Of a stretch of DNA of 64,000 nucleotides, positions 9,720 to 18,037 are shown piece by piece. Below the pieces are notes generated by a model. The model was given only the letters and a program-made list of their open reading frames with translations. It had not been told where the DNA came from and searched no databases. The position numbers and the translations under genes were made by a program. This stretch comes from Noviherbaspirillum malthae (lineage in GTDB: Bacteria; Pseudomonadota; Gammaproteobacteria; Burkholderiales; Burkholderiaceae_D), in NCBI RefSeq assembly GCF_015352985.1, contig NZ_JACYXF010000019.1, positions 34,946-98,945 on the forward strand, written 5' to 3'. Numbering within the stretch: position 1 is the first letter of the stretch; each line of letters opens with the position of its first letter.

Positions 9720-9842
9720 CCCTCACCCCTGACCCCCGCTCCGCGCCCCACGGATCGACTTGTAAGCCGATCCGGCTACGGCCGCGCAAACCATGGTTTG
9801 CGAAACCCTGCCTTCTCCCCGCTTGCGGGAGAGGGGAAATAA
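9720..9842. repeat. Palindromic intergenic repeat, same family as the 58-kb array
   Basis: Contains CGGATCG/CGATCCG arms (within 9752-9775), the perfect palindrome CGCAAACCATGGTTTGCG (9785-9802) and a CTCCCCGCTTGCGGGAG hairpin (about 9816-9832). Its order matches the reverse complement of the 72-bp unit at 58551-58910: a GCAA..CATG..TTGC palindrome next to GAAACCCT and a Cys-codon-like CTTG arm. It lies between two genes on opposite strands and so could also terminate transcription. I see no gene in 9564-9887. Confidence 0.6.
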
Positions 9843-9887
9843 GATGACCGCTGGCGACATTGTCTTTGCGGCATTGATTATGATGCC

Positions 9888-11363
9888 TCACGTGTAAAAC
9901 ATGCGATTGAAAATGCGCGTGGCCATCATGCCGGCCGACGTATGGTGGACCGCCGGCGACAACAGCTCGACGAGGCGCGACATGATTTTCCTGCGGTCCT
10001 TCAATGCGGCGATTTCGGCTTCGAGCAGGCGCAGATCGGCGTTGAAGTCGTCGTGGTCGTTGGCTGCGCGGTTTCTTGCCTGCTGGGTGCGGAACACGCC
10101 GCGCGCCATGTAGGTCGGACGGCTCCGGCCCGCAGTGTCGGCCGCTGCTTCCAGCATGCGTTGCTTGGCCCTGAAGCTTGGCTGGCGCGGCAACGTCGCT
10201 CCTGCCTGGGCGGCATCGCCTGCAATCCAGTCGCGGATGAGCTGCTGCTCATAGCCGGTAAAGACACCGAACATCTCGGCGCGTTCGCCGCTGATCAGCT
10301 TCCAGAAGCGGCTGTTCTCCGGGGCTTCGTGCCGCTTTATCCAGCCGGCGTCTTCCAGCGCCGCAAGGAAGTCCGGCATGCGCTCCGGTTCCGCCAGCCA
10401 GTCGCTGACGGTGCGTCCGCCGACGCGGCAGTAGTCCGAATGCACGGCCGCTCCAACCTTAGCCTTGGCGCGGAAGGTCGACAGCAGCGCCTGCGTGATG
10501 TCGAATGACTTGATCGCTGTCAGCGTGTTGATGCCAATCTCGTTCAGCTTGTATCCGTTGATCACGCGGCGCAGGAATTCGGCGCGGTCGCCTGCTTGCG
10601 GCATGGCGTCGAACACGGCTTTCAAGGCCTTTTGCGCATGGCCGGTGGATGCGTTGTCCACCGTGACGTGCAAGGTGAAGTAGTAGGGATCGATGCCGAG
10701 TTCATTAAGCTCGTAAGCGGTGATCAGCAGATGCAGGGGAAGCTGTTCATAGCCGAGATTGAAGCCGATCACCTCGGGTAGGAAATCGGCCGCGTGATGG
10801 GCCAGGCACAGCTGTATGGTGCCCTGCGTGAAATAGGCTTCGTCCAATTGCGGCCAATGCGTGCATCCGTGCTTTTCCAGCAGCTTGCGGTACAGAACCA
10901 CATGGTTCTTGTCCGGAAGTCCTTCGCCGAGTTCTTCCAGATAGATGCGGATCAGGTCGCCGAATCGCGGATCATCCCAGCGCTGCAATACGCCGTAAAG
11001 CCAGGAGCCGTCGACCAGCTTGGTGGGTGCGACCGCGTTCAGGAAGTACAGTGCGTGCGATACATTGCCGAAGTAACGCCGCCCCTGGCCTGACCGGCGG
11101 CCATGCAGATAGTCGCGATACTGCTGCGAGGCTTGTGCGGCGCCGTTTTCCATCCAGTCATGCCACTCTTCCATGCGGTCCGGAAGGTCGCACGGCAAGC
11201 CCTCGGTCTCCTTCAGTTTGTTCTGCAGAAAATCTCGGCTGCGTTCGAGTGCTTCTTGGGTAGGTCCATGCTCGGCGTTCAGTTCAAAGTAAAGACTCTT
11301 GGCATCCGGGGCGAGGGTTTCATGAATTGCTGCAGTTGGACTTGTTGAGAGTAATGATCGCAT
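9888..11363 (-). CDS. Heme-oxygenase-like di-iron (HDO) family protein, iron-containing redox enzyme
   Basis: 491 residues, all-helical. The central part (about 90-260) has the spaced ligands of the HDO superfamily (the UndA, SznF and BesC relatives): E143/E144 in YLEELGEG, H154, E206 in GYEQLP, then H232, D236 and H242 in the block FTLHVTVDNASTGHA. These would hold a non-heme di-iron centre that activates oxygen. The C-terminal 150 residues are an additional helical domain ending in a coiled-coil-like stretch. Family members carry out N-oxygenation, desaturation or C-C cleavage; the reaction here cannot be told. No biosynthetic partner is adjacent, and genes on both sides are separated by more than 300 bases. 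The start ATG at 11363 has only a weak ribosome binding site. Confidence 0.85.
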   Translation of the reverse strand: MRSLLSTSPTAAIHETLAPDAKSLYFELNAEHGPTQEALERSRDFLQNKLKETEGLPCDLPDRMEEWHDWMENGAAQASQQYRDYLHGRRSGQGRRYFGNVSHALYFLNAVAPTKLVDGSWLYGVLQRWDDPRFGDLIRIYLEELGEGLPDKNHVVLYRKLLEKHGCTHWPQLDEAYFTQGTIQLCLAHHAADFLPEVIGFNLGYEQLPLHLLITAYELNELGIDPYYFTLHVTVDNASTGHAQKALKAVFDAMPQAGDRAEFLRRVINGYKLNEIGINTLTAIKSFDITQALLSTFRAKAKVGAAVHSDYCRVGGRTVSDWLAEPERMPDFLAALEDAGWIKRHEAPENSRFWKLISGERAEMFGVFTGYEQQLIRDWIAGDAAQAGATLPRQPSFRAKQRMLEAAADTAGRSRPTYMARGVFRTQQARNRAANDHDDFNADLRLLEAEIAALKDRRKIMSRLVELLSPAVHHTSAGMMATRIFNRMFYT

Positions 11364-11914
11364 GACAGATTCGGAAAGACCGTATGTTTAAATTGTTATG
11401 GCCTTTAATGCATTCTCCATGCCAGCACTCTGGAAATTGTATGGGAGGAAAATCTCCCTCCTTAACGTGTCTAGGACAACGTCTTTTCCGGAATTTGCTG
11501 GCGTGCGTGCAGCGGCCCGATTTGCCGTACCGATTCTTTATGCATTCGAGCGGTAAAAAATACATTGAGGATTTCGTTAATAAAACTTTGCATAAGAGAA
11601 GCAGCAGGTTCTCGTTGCTCTACCGTTTCCTGTTCTCCAAGCCCTCGACATTTCTCCTCGAGCCACGACGATCCTGATAATGGCGATTCTCCTGTGCAGC
11701 ATTGAAAGATTTCATTGCAGCTATCCGTCGAAAACGGGAGCTCTATTGAAGTAGCAAGCCAATCCCTTTCACCGGCTTGACGGATGGGTGCTTCTCGCCC
11801 AAGATTGTCATTTGGAAAATAATGAGCGCCTCGGTGAGCGTCGGCTCCGGAGACATGACTGCCGCAGTGTTCACAGCGGCCTTGCCTTCATCATCCGCGG
11901 CATGAAGGACTACG
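11364..11914. other. Intergenic region, no gene recognised
   Basis: About 550 bases between the divergent HDO gene (minus) and the LysR gene (plus). It is somewhat richer in A and T than its neighbours around 11540-11600. The open frames in it (11384-11677 plus, 11743-11964 minus) lack family resemblance and ribosome binding sites. Promoters for both neighbours are expected here. Confidence 0.5.
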
Positions 11915-12874
11915 ATGAACCTACGCTTTCTGGAAACATTCGTCTGGCTCGCCAGAATACGCAATTTCCGTTTGACGGCGGAAAAGCTTCATACCACGCA
12001 GGCGGCCGTGTCCAGCCGCATCGCCACGCTTGAGCAGGAGCTCGGCGTGCGCCTGTTCAACCGGGCGGACAGGGAAGTGACCCTCACGCTGGAGGGCAGC
12101 AAGGCGCTGCTGTACGCCGAACGCCTGGTGAACACGACCCAGGAAATGCTCGAGAACATGAAAGACCCGGCGCTCTACACCGGGGTGGTGCGCATCGGCG
12201 TGATCGAGTCCATCATCCATTCCTGGTTTCCCGACCTGATGACCCGCATCCATCGCGCCTATCCGCAGCTGGAAGTGGAGCTTGCCGGAGACACGACGAT
12301 CAAGCTGATCGAGCAATTCAACAAGGGGCACCTCGATGTCATTCTGCAGACCGACCCGGTGTTCGAGACCAATGTGCAGAACCTGCCGCTGTGCGATTTC
12401 CCGATGCGCTGGTTCGGCGCCACCGGATTGAATCTTCATGGCGATGTGCTGACCCTGGCCGATATCGCCACGTTTCCCATCCTGAGCTTTTCCCGCAATT
12501 CAGGGCCCCACAGGTATCTGGAACGGCTGTTCAAGGACAAGATCGAGAAGCCGGTCAGGATCAACTGCATGACGTCGGTCTCGGCGATGGTGCGGCTCGT
12601 CGTGGACGGCTTCGGCGTGGCGATGCTTCCTCCCGCGATCGTGCAGCAGGAGCTGGCCAGCGGGCAGGTCTCCATCCTGAGCATCGACAGCGAGATGCCC
12701 AACATGTCGCTCGTCTGCTCCTACCGTTCTCGTCCGGAAACGCGGCTGTTCCAGCAGATTGCTGTTGCAGCGCAGCAAAGCGCGCAGGACTTCGCCCGCT
12801 CCCTGCCCAGGGAAGTGGCGCGCATGCCGTCCTCGGAGGTGCCCGGCGATCCGTGGGCCATTGCAAGGCCATAA
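11915..12874 (+). CDS. LysR-type regulator of the downstream TRAP/amidase/oxoprolinase island
   Basis: 319 residues: N-terminal winged helix-turn-helix (about 3-62, FVWLARIRNFRLTAEKLHTTQAAVSSRIATLEQELG) and a type-2 periplasmic-binding-like effector domain (about 90-300). Its position 95 bases upstream of, and in the same direction as, a transporter-enzyme series makes it the likely local regulator. LysR proteins usually sit divergent from their targets, so this same-strand placement is less usual. The inducer would be the imported substrate or a metabolite of it. Two near-identical 11-base direct repeats lie between it and the next gene. Confidence 0.92.
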   Translation: MNLRFLETFVWLARIRNFRLTAEKLHTTQAAVSSRIATLEQELGVRLFNRADREVTLTLEGSKALLYAERLVNTTQEMLENMKDPALYTGVVRIGVIESIIHSWFPDLMTRIHRAYPQLEVELAGDTTIKLIEQFNKGHLDVILQTDPVFETNVQNLPLCDFPMRWFGATGLNLHGDVLTLADIATFPILSFSRNSGPHRYLERLFKDKIEKPVRINCMTSVSAMVRLVVDGFGVAMLPPAIVQQELASGQVSILSIDSEMPNMSLVCSYRSRPETRLFQQIAVAAQQSAQDFARSLPREVARMPSSEVPGDPWAIARP

Positions 12875-12881
12875 ACTTAAT

Positions 12882-12952
12882 TGATCGGTAACTGCAAAAA
12901 TTTATTGTTGGATTTTGACGGTGCGTCGGGGCCAGAATAGCTGATCGCTAAC
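12882..12952. promoter_or_regulatory. Direct repeats TGATCGGTAAC / TGATCGCTAAC, candidate regulator site
   Basis: The two copies, at 12882-12892 and 12942-12952, differ at one base and are exactly 60 bases apart (about six helical turns). They occupy the only gap between the LysR gene and the transporter operon. Assigning them to the LysR protein is inference. Confidence 0.4.
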
Positions 12953-12969
12953 ACGACGACTGGCTTCTC

Positions 12970-13617
12970 ATGAACGCTGACAAGGAACGTGGGCTGCTCT
13001 GCATCTGGACCGATATCGACCCAGAGCACGAGCTGGACTTCAATCGCTGGTATGACCGTGAGCACATGCAGGAGCGTGTCGCAATTCCCGGCTTTCAAAG
13101 TGCACGCCGTTTTGCCGCAGCAGGCAACTGCCCGAGACCCTATCTGGCGCTGTACTACACGGACGGCATCGATACCTTCCATTCCGACGCCTACCGGACC
13201 GCATTTGCAAACCAGACCGCCTGGTCGCTCGAGAACTTCAAGCGCATGCGCGGCACGCAGCGGCGCGTCGGCCGCCTGAGCCTCGAGCAGGGTGAAGGCG
13301 AGGGCGGAGCGCTTGCGCTGTTCGTGGTGCCGGAAGATGCGCTCAAGCAGCCCGGCGTGAAGGACCAGCTGCGGCAGCGGCTGACCGGTGTGACCGGCGA
13401 GGATCACGTCATACGTGCCACGCTGCTCGAAACCGATACTGCCCTGTCCACGCCGGTGACCGCGGATGCGAAGCCCGCGCCCGCCGATGCCCTCGTGATG
13501 ATCGAGGCCACGCGGGCAGAGGTCGCGCAGCAGCATGCCCAAGCTTTGTCCCAATCCCTGGGCCTGCCCTCGGAAGAAGTCTATTCGTTCCAGTCGCTCT
13601 GGCGCCTGGCTTCCTGA
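12970..13617 (+). CDS. Dimeric alpha/beta-barrel-like protein of unknown function
   Basis: 215 residues, soluble. The N-terminal half has a recurrent pattern for ferredoxin-like dimeric alpha/beta barrels, with D-x-D-P-E-x-E-x-x-F-N-x-W-Y-x-x-E-H around residues 15-32 followed by ERVAIPGF and the ARRF strand. The second half repeats a similar fold less clearly, ending EVYSFQSLWRL. Such small proteins travel with catabolic operons and may bind or isomerise an intermediate, but no reaction is established here. It is the first gene after the LysR regulator and stops 19 bases before the TRAP binding protein, so it is probably the first gene of the operon. Confidence 0.75.
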   Translation: MNADKERGLLCIWTDIDPEHELDFNRWYDREHMQERVAIPGFQSARRFAAAGNCPRPYLALYYTDGIDTFHSDAYRTAFANQTAWSLENFKRMRGTQRRVGRLSLEQGEGEGGALALFVVPEDALKQPGVKDQLRQRLTGVTGEDHVIRATLLETDTALSTPVTADAKPAPADALVMIEATRAEVAQQHAQALSQSLGLPSEEVYSFQSLWRLAS

Positions 13618-13636
13618 ACTTTCTGGAGAAAGACTC

Positions 13637-14620
13637 ATGACCCTGCACCGCCGCTGTTTTCTTACAGGCATCGCCGCCCTGAGCCTGGGCCTCGGCCTGT
13701 CCTCGGCCCATGCCGCCGAGCGCTGGAATTTTTCCGTCGAGCAGCCGGATGGAAACTACATCACGACGGTCGCCCGCGACTTCGCAGCCGATGTCGCCAA
13801 GGCCACCAACGGTGAGCTCGACATCAAGATTCATTCGAACTCGGTATTGTTCAAGCGCGCCGATCTCAAGCGCGCGGTGCAGACCGGTCAGGTGCCGCTC
13901 GGCGACGTATTGATCTCGGTGCTGGGCAATGAAGACGCCATCTTCGAAGTCGATGCGGTGCCGCTGCTGGCACGCGACTTCGACAGCGCCTGGAAGCTGT
14001 GGCAGGCAAGCCGCGCCCAGATGGAAGCCCGCCTGCAGAAGCAGGGCATCAAGCTGCTCTACAGCGTGCCATGGCCGCCCCAGGGCATCTACACCAAGGT
14101 GCCGGTCAAGCAGATGTCCGACTTCAAGGGCATGAAATTCCGTGCCTACAATGCCGCTACTTCCCGCCTGGTGGAGCTGATGGGCGCCTCGCCGACCACG
14201 GTCAATTCCGGCGACGTGCCGCAGGCCTTCGGCACCGGCCTGATCGAAGCGATGATTACCTCGCCCGCCACCGGCGTCGATTCCCAGGCATGGGATTTTT
14301 CCAAGTATTACTACGACGTGCAGGCCTTCATCCCGAAGAACGTGGTCATGGTGAACGCACGTGCCTTCGGCAGGCTGCCGGAGGCTTCCCAGAAGGCGGT
14401 GCTGGCCGCCGCCGAACGCGCCGAGAAAAAGGGTTGGGAGCTGGGCCGCAGCAAGACCAGCGAGCTGACGCAGACCCTGGCCAAGAACGGCATGGTGGTC
14501 GGACCGACGCCGGCGGCACTGCAGCCGGACCTGGCGAAGATCGGCGCGGTGATGGCCGAGGAATGGCTGAAGAAGGCCGGCCCTGACGGCAAGGCGGTAC
14601 TTGACAAGGCCAAGCCCTGA
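13637..14620 (+). CDS. dctP: TRAP transporter periplasmic substrate-binding protein (DctP type)
   Basis: 327 residues. The start at 13637 opens a signal peptide with a twin-arginine-like MTLHRRCFLTG and Ala-rich core, cleaved near HAAERW; GGAGA precedes it. The mature protein has the DctP pattern, with the conserved MKFRAYNAATSRLVELMGASP region, whose Arg normally salt-bridges a substrate carboxylate. This predicts a carboxylic acid substrate. It delivers ligand to the DctQ-DctM permease encoded immediately downstream (2 bases to dctQ). An in-frame extension upstream to 13535 overlaps the previous gene and is not credible. Confidence 0.93.
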   Translation: MTLHRRCFLTGIAALSLGLGLSSAHAAERWNFSVEQPDGNYITTVARDFAADVAKATNGELDIKIHSNSVLFKRADLKRAVQTGQVPLGDVLISVLGNEDAIFEVDAVPLLARDFDSAWKLWQASRAQMEARLQKQGIKLLYSVPWPPQGIYTKVPVKQMSDFKGMKFRAYNAATSRLVELMGASPTTVNSGDVPQAFGTGLIEAMITSPATGVDSQAWDFSKYYYDVQAFIPKNVVMVNARAFGRLPEASQKAVLAAAERAEKKGWELGRSKTSELTQTLAKNGMVVGPTPAALQPDLAKIGAVMAEEWLKKAGPDGKAVLDKAKP

Positions 14621-14622
14621 AG

Positions 14623-15126
14623 ATGGCCTTCCTGCACCGCTTATACCGGCTTTCCGGGCTGCTGTCGGCGACCGCGCTGGTCCTGATCTGCATGCTCATC
14701 ATCGCGCAGGTCGTGGCCCGCAACCTGGGCTCGACCGTGCGCGACGCCGAGGAGTTTGCCGCATGGGCCATGGCCGCCGCCGGCTTTCTCGGTTTGCCGT
14801 ATGCGCTGCACTGCGGCTCGCATATCCGGGTGCAGGTGGTCATGCGCTTCATCCCCGAGTCGCTCCATCATCCGCTCGAGGTCCTGGTGTCGCTCATCGG
14901 CCTGCTGCTCGCAGCCTATCTGGCCTGGCACTGCACCGCCTTCGTGATCGAAAGCTACCGTTTCAACGAGGTGTCGCAAGGCCTGATCGCGGTGCCGATG
15001 TGGATGCCCCAGCTGCCGATGGTCATCGGCACCATCCTGCTGGTGCTCGCTTTCGGCGAGCGGCTGGTGCGCGTGCTGCGGCATGAGAATTTCGAAATCG
15101 GCGAAGGCGAAGCGAGGAGCGAATAA
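14623..15126 (+). CDS. dctQ: TRAP transporter small permease (DctQ type)
   Basis: 167 residues with four predicted membrane helices (about 12-32, 45-65, 85-108 and 127-150) and the DctQ-typical GSTVRDAEEFAAWAMAAAGFLG stretch. It forms the membrane complex with DctM and is needed for Na+-coupled uptake. It starts 2 bases after dctP, and its stop codon shares one base with the dctM start (TAATG), a clear sign of translational coupling. Confidence 0.93.
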   Translation: MAFLHRLYRLSGLLSATALVLICMLIIAQVVARNLGSTVRDAEEFAAWAMAAAGFLGLPYALHCGSHIRVQVVMRFIPESLHHPLEVLVSLIGLLLAAYLAWHCTAFVIESYRFNEVSQGLIAVPMWMPQLPMVIGTILLVLAFGERLVRVLRHENFEIGEGEARSE

Positions 15127-16430
15127 TGGATATGGTGTGGCTCGCAATAATTCTCGGAGGCGCGCTTGTGCTGCTTCTCGGAATGGGCGTCTGGATCGCG
15201 CCGGCGCTGATTGCCGTCGGCATCATCGGCATGGAGTTCTTCGCCGGTGCGCCCGGCGGTTCCATCCTCGCCACCAACAGCTGGGCGTCGAGCGCCAGCT
15301 GGACCATGACGGCATTGCCGCTGTTCATCTGGATGGGCGAGATCCTGTTTCGCACCAAGCTCTCCGAAGACATGTTCGCGGGGCTGGCGCCGTGGGTCGA
15401 CAGGCTGCCCGGCCGCCTGCTGCATGTCAATGTGCTCGGCTGCGGCATTTTCGCCGCGGTCAGCGGATCCTCCGCCGCAACGGCGGCGACCATCGGCCGC
15501 ATTTCCCTGCCCGAACTCAAGTCGCGCGGTTATCCCGAGGCGATTTCCATCGGCTCGCTGGCCGGCTCGGGCACACTGGGTCTGCTGATTCCGCCTTCGA
15601 TCATCATGATCGTGTACGGCGTCGCCGCGCAGATCTCGGTTGCCCGGCTGTTCATCGCCGGCGTGCTGCCCGGGCTGCTTCTGATGGCGCTGTTCTCGGG
15701 GTACATCGTTCTCTGGGCTGCGATGAACAAGGAGCGGATTCCCGTCGCCGCCATGGCGATGAGCTTCGGCCAGAAGCTTCATGCGTCGCGAAGCCTGATT
15801 CCGGTAGTGCTGCTCATCATCGGTGTCATCGGTTCCATCTATGCCGGGTTTGCAACCGCCACCGAGGCCGCCGCCATCGGCGTGGTGGGTGCGCTACTGA
15901 TCGCGGCCCTGTCGGGCATGCTGACGCGCGCCACGTTTGTCGACAGCCTGCTCGGCGCGGTCCGCACCTCGACGATGATCTTCTTCATCCTGCTGGGAGC
16001 AGCCTACCTGACTTCGGCCATGAGCTTCACCGGCCTGCCGGCAGCCCTTGCGAACTGGATCGCCGGCATCGGCATGCCAGCCTGGGCGCTGCTGACGGCG
16101 CTGACTTTGTTCTTCATCGTGCTGGGCTGCTTCCTCGATGGCATTTCCATCGTACTGCTGACCACGTCGGTGATCATGCCGGCGGTCCAGGCCGCCGGCA
16201 TCGACCTGCTCTGGTTCGGCATTTACATCGTGATCGTGGTCGAGATGGCGCAGGTCACGCCGCCCGTGGGATTCAACCTCTTCGTCGTGCAAGGCATGAC
16301 CGGAAAGGACATCTTCACGGTGGCCAAGGCCGCATTTCCTTTCTTCGTGCTGATGGTCGTCGCGGTCGTGCTGATCACGATGTTCCCTCAGATCGTGCTG
16401 AGTCTGCCGAGCGCCATGGTGGCGCGCTGA
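15126..16430 (+). CDS. dctM: TRAP transporter large permease (DctM type)
   Basis: 434 residues, about 12 membrane helices, DctM family: GCGIFAAVSGSSAATAATIGRISLPELKSRGY is the conserved signature region, followed by GTLGLLIPPSIIMIVYG and the C-terminal EMAQVTPPVGFNLFVVQG. It is the ion-coupled translocating subunit. Full length, overlapping dctQ by one base and followed 21 bases later by the amidase, so transport and hydrolysis appear to be expressed together. Confidence 0.95.
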   Translation: MDMVWLAIILGGALVLLLGMGVWIAPALIAVGIIGMEFFAGAPGGSILATNSWASSASWTMTALPLFIWMGEILFRTKLSEDMFAGLAPWVDRLPGRLLHVNVLGCGIFAAVSGSSAATAATIGRISLPELKSRGYPEAISIGSLAGSGTLGLLIPPSIIMIVYGVAAQISVARLFIAGVLPGLLLMALFSGYIVLWAAMNKERIPVAAMAMSFGQKLHASRSLIPVVLLIIGVIGSIYAGFATATEAAAIGVVGALLIAALSGMLTRATFVDSLLGAVRTSTMIFFILLGAAYLTSAMSFTGLPAALANWIAGIGMPAWALLTALTLFFIVLGCFLDGISIVLLTTSVIMPAVQAAGIDLLWFGIYIVIVVEMAQVTPPVGFNLFVVQGMTGKDIFTVAKAAFPFFVLMVVAVVLITMFPQIVLSLPSAMVAR

Positions 16431-16451
16431 ACCTGTTGACGAAAGCGATTC

Positions 16452-17816
16452 ATGTCTCTTCCTCCCAATACACTGGATTACTGGCGTGCCGAACTCGACG
16501 GCGGCCGCGTCAGCAGCCGGGAACTGACCGAGCTGGCGCTGCAGGCGGCGCTGAACTCCTGCGAGGCGCAGGCCACCTTCATTGCCGTGCATGCCACCGC
16601 GGCGCGCGCGACGGCCGACGCCATCGACACGATGCGCGCCGCCGGCGTGCCGTTGCCGGTGCTGGCCGGCATTCCCATATCGGTCAAGGACCTCTTCGAT
16701 GAAGCGGGGCAGGTCACGCGGGCAGGTTCGCGGGTGAGGAATGACGCCGCTCCCGCGCGGCAGGACAGCATTGTCGTGGAAAGGCTGAGGCGGGCCGGAG
16801 CGGTGATCATCGGCCGCACCAACATGACCGAGTTCGCGTATTCCGGCCTGGGCCTGAACCCGCACTACGGCACGCCGCGCAATCCCTGGGACCGCGAGAC
16901 CGGACGCATCCCCGGCGGTTCGTCGTCGGGTGCGGCGATATCGGTCGTCGAGGGCGCGGCGGTTGCCGCCATCGGCACCGATACCGGCGGCTCGGTGCGC
17001 ATTCCTTCCGCGCTCTGCGGGCTGACCGGGTTCAAGCCCACTGCCAGCCGCGTGCCCGGCGACGGCGTGCTGCCGCTGTCCACCAGCCTCGATTCCAGCG
17101 GACCTCTTGCGCACAGCGTCGCATGTTGCGCCCGCATCGACGCAGTACTGTCTGGCGCATCCCGCGAAGACCTGCGCCCGGCCGAACTTGCCCATCATCG
17201 ATTTGCGATACCGCGCACACTGGCGTTCGACGGCATCGATGCCGCAGTATCGGCGGCGTTCGAGGCGGCCTGCGCAAGCCTGTCGAAGGCAGGGGCCAGC
17301 CTGGTCGAGATCGACGTTCCCGAGTTTGCCGAACTTGCGCATATCAACCGGCAAGGTGGCTTCATCGCTGCCGAGTCCTGGGCGTGGCATGAGCAAATGC
17401 TTGGCGAACGTGAAGCGGAATACGATCCCCGCGTCGCGGTGCGAATCCGCAGGGGTGCTGCGATGAGCGCCGCGGATTACATCACGCTGCTCGGCGAACG
17501 CAAGCGCTGGAGCGCAGGCGTAGGCAAGCGGCTGGCGGAAGCCGGATGCGACGCGTTCCTGATGCCGACGGTACCGGTGGTCGCACCGCCGATTGCCGCA
17601 TTGCGCGACAGCGACGAATTATTTACCTCGACCAATCTGCTCATGCTGCGCAATCCAACGCTGATCAACTTTGTCGACGGCTGCGCATTGAGCCTGCCTT
17701 GCCACAAGCCCGGCGATGCGCCGGTGGGGCTGATGGTTGCCGGTTTAAATGGGCAAGACGAGCAGATACTGGCGCTTGGTGCAGCGGTGGAGGCTGCGCT
17801 TCTGCAGGCGGTCTGA
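16452..17816 (+). CDS. Amidase signature family hydrolase
   Basis: 454 residues, soluble. The catalytic triad of the amidase signature family is complete: K79 in ISVKDLF, cis-Ser S157 in GGSSSG, and nucleophile S181 in TDTGGSVRIP; the spacing agrees with GatA. These enzymes hydrolyse a C-N amide bond to acid plus ammonia or amine. No gatB or gatC lies nearby and the C-terminus is short, so a catabolic amidase is more likely than tRNA amidotransferase. It follows dctM by 21 bases. Substrate unknown; from context it may act on the imported compound or on a product of the oxoprolinase-type enzyme downstream. Confidence 0.9.
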   Translation: MSLPPNTLDYWRAELDGGRVSSRELTELALQAALNSCEAQATFIAVHATAARATADAIDTMRAAGVPLPVLAGIPISVKDLFDEAGQVTRAGSRVRNDAAPARQDSIVVERLRRAGAVIIGRTNMTEFAYSGLGLNPHYGTPRNPWDRETGRIPGGSSSGAAISVVEGAAVAAIGTDTGGSVRIPSALCGLTGFKPTASRVPGDGVLPLSTSLDSSGPLAHSVACCARIDAVLSGASREDLRPAELAHHRFAIPRTLAFDGIDAAVSAAFEAACASLSKAGASLVEIDVPEFAELAHINRQGGFIAAESWAWHEQMLGEREAEYDPRVAVRIRRGAAMSAADYITLLGERKRWSAGVGKRLAEAGCDAFLMPTVPVVAPPIAALRDSDELFTSTNLLMLRNPTLINFVDGCALSLPCHKPGDAPVGLMVAGLNGQDEQILALGAAVEAALLQAV

Positions 17817-17857
17817 ATGGAAAGGTTGGGGCAGGTGAAACACGTACGCCGCTAAAC

Positions 17858-17966
17858 CTCTACTCCCTCCCCTTCAGGGGGAGGGTTGGGGTGGGGATGG
17901 GGTTAACGCACCTACATGCTTAAACCCATCCCCCACCCGACCTCCCCCTTGAAGGGGGAGGAGAGG
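17858..17966. repeat. Large inverted repeat (paired palindromes) inside the catabolic operon
   Basis: The left arm at about 17868-17908 and the right arm at about 17921-17963 are near reverse complements, built from CCCCTTCAGGGGG or CCCCCTTGAAGGGGG plus a GGGTGGGGATGGG tract and ending in TTAA. Each arm contains its own small palindrome, as in BIME/REP pairs. A related half-copy is at 58441-58484, with an opposed copy at 58501-58553. It sits between the amidase and the PRISE reductase and could attenuate transcription or protect the mRNA. Confidence 0.8.
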
Positions 17967-18037
17967 CATTGTGGCGCATGCATTCCCTCACCAAACCAAC
18001 CCTATTTCGTCCACCCACCCACTCACAAGGAACTTCA

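Noticed and set aside
11384..11677. 97-residue frame between the HDO and LysR genes
   Set aside because: No similarity and no ribosome binding site; composition is that of intergenic DNA.
16452..17816. gatA of a tRNA amidotransferase
   Set aside because: The triad fits but gatB and gatC are absent and the gene is embedded in a transporter operon, so a catabolic amidase is more likely.
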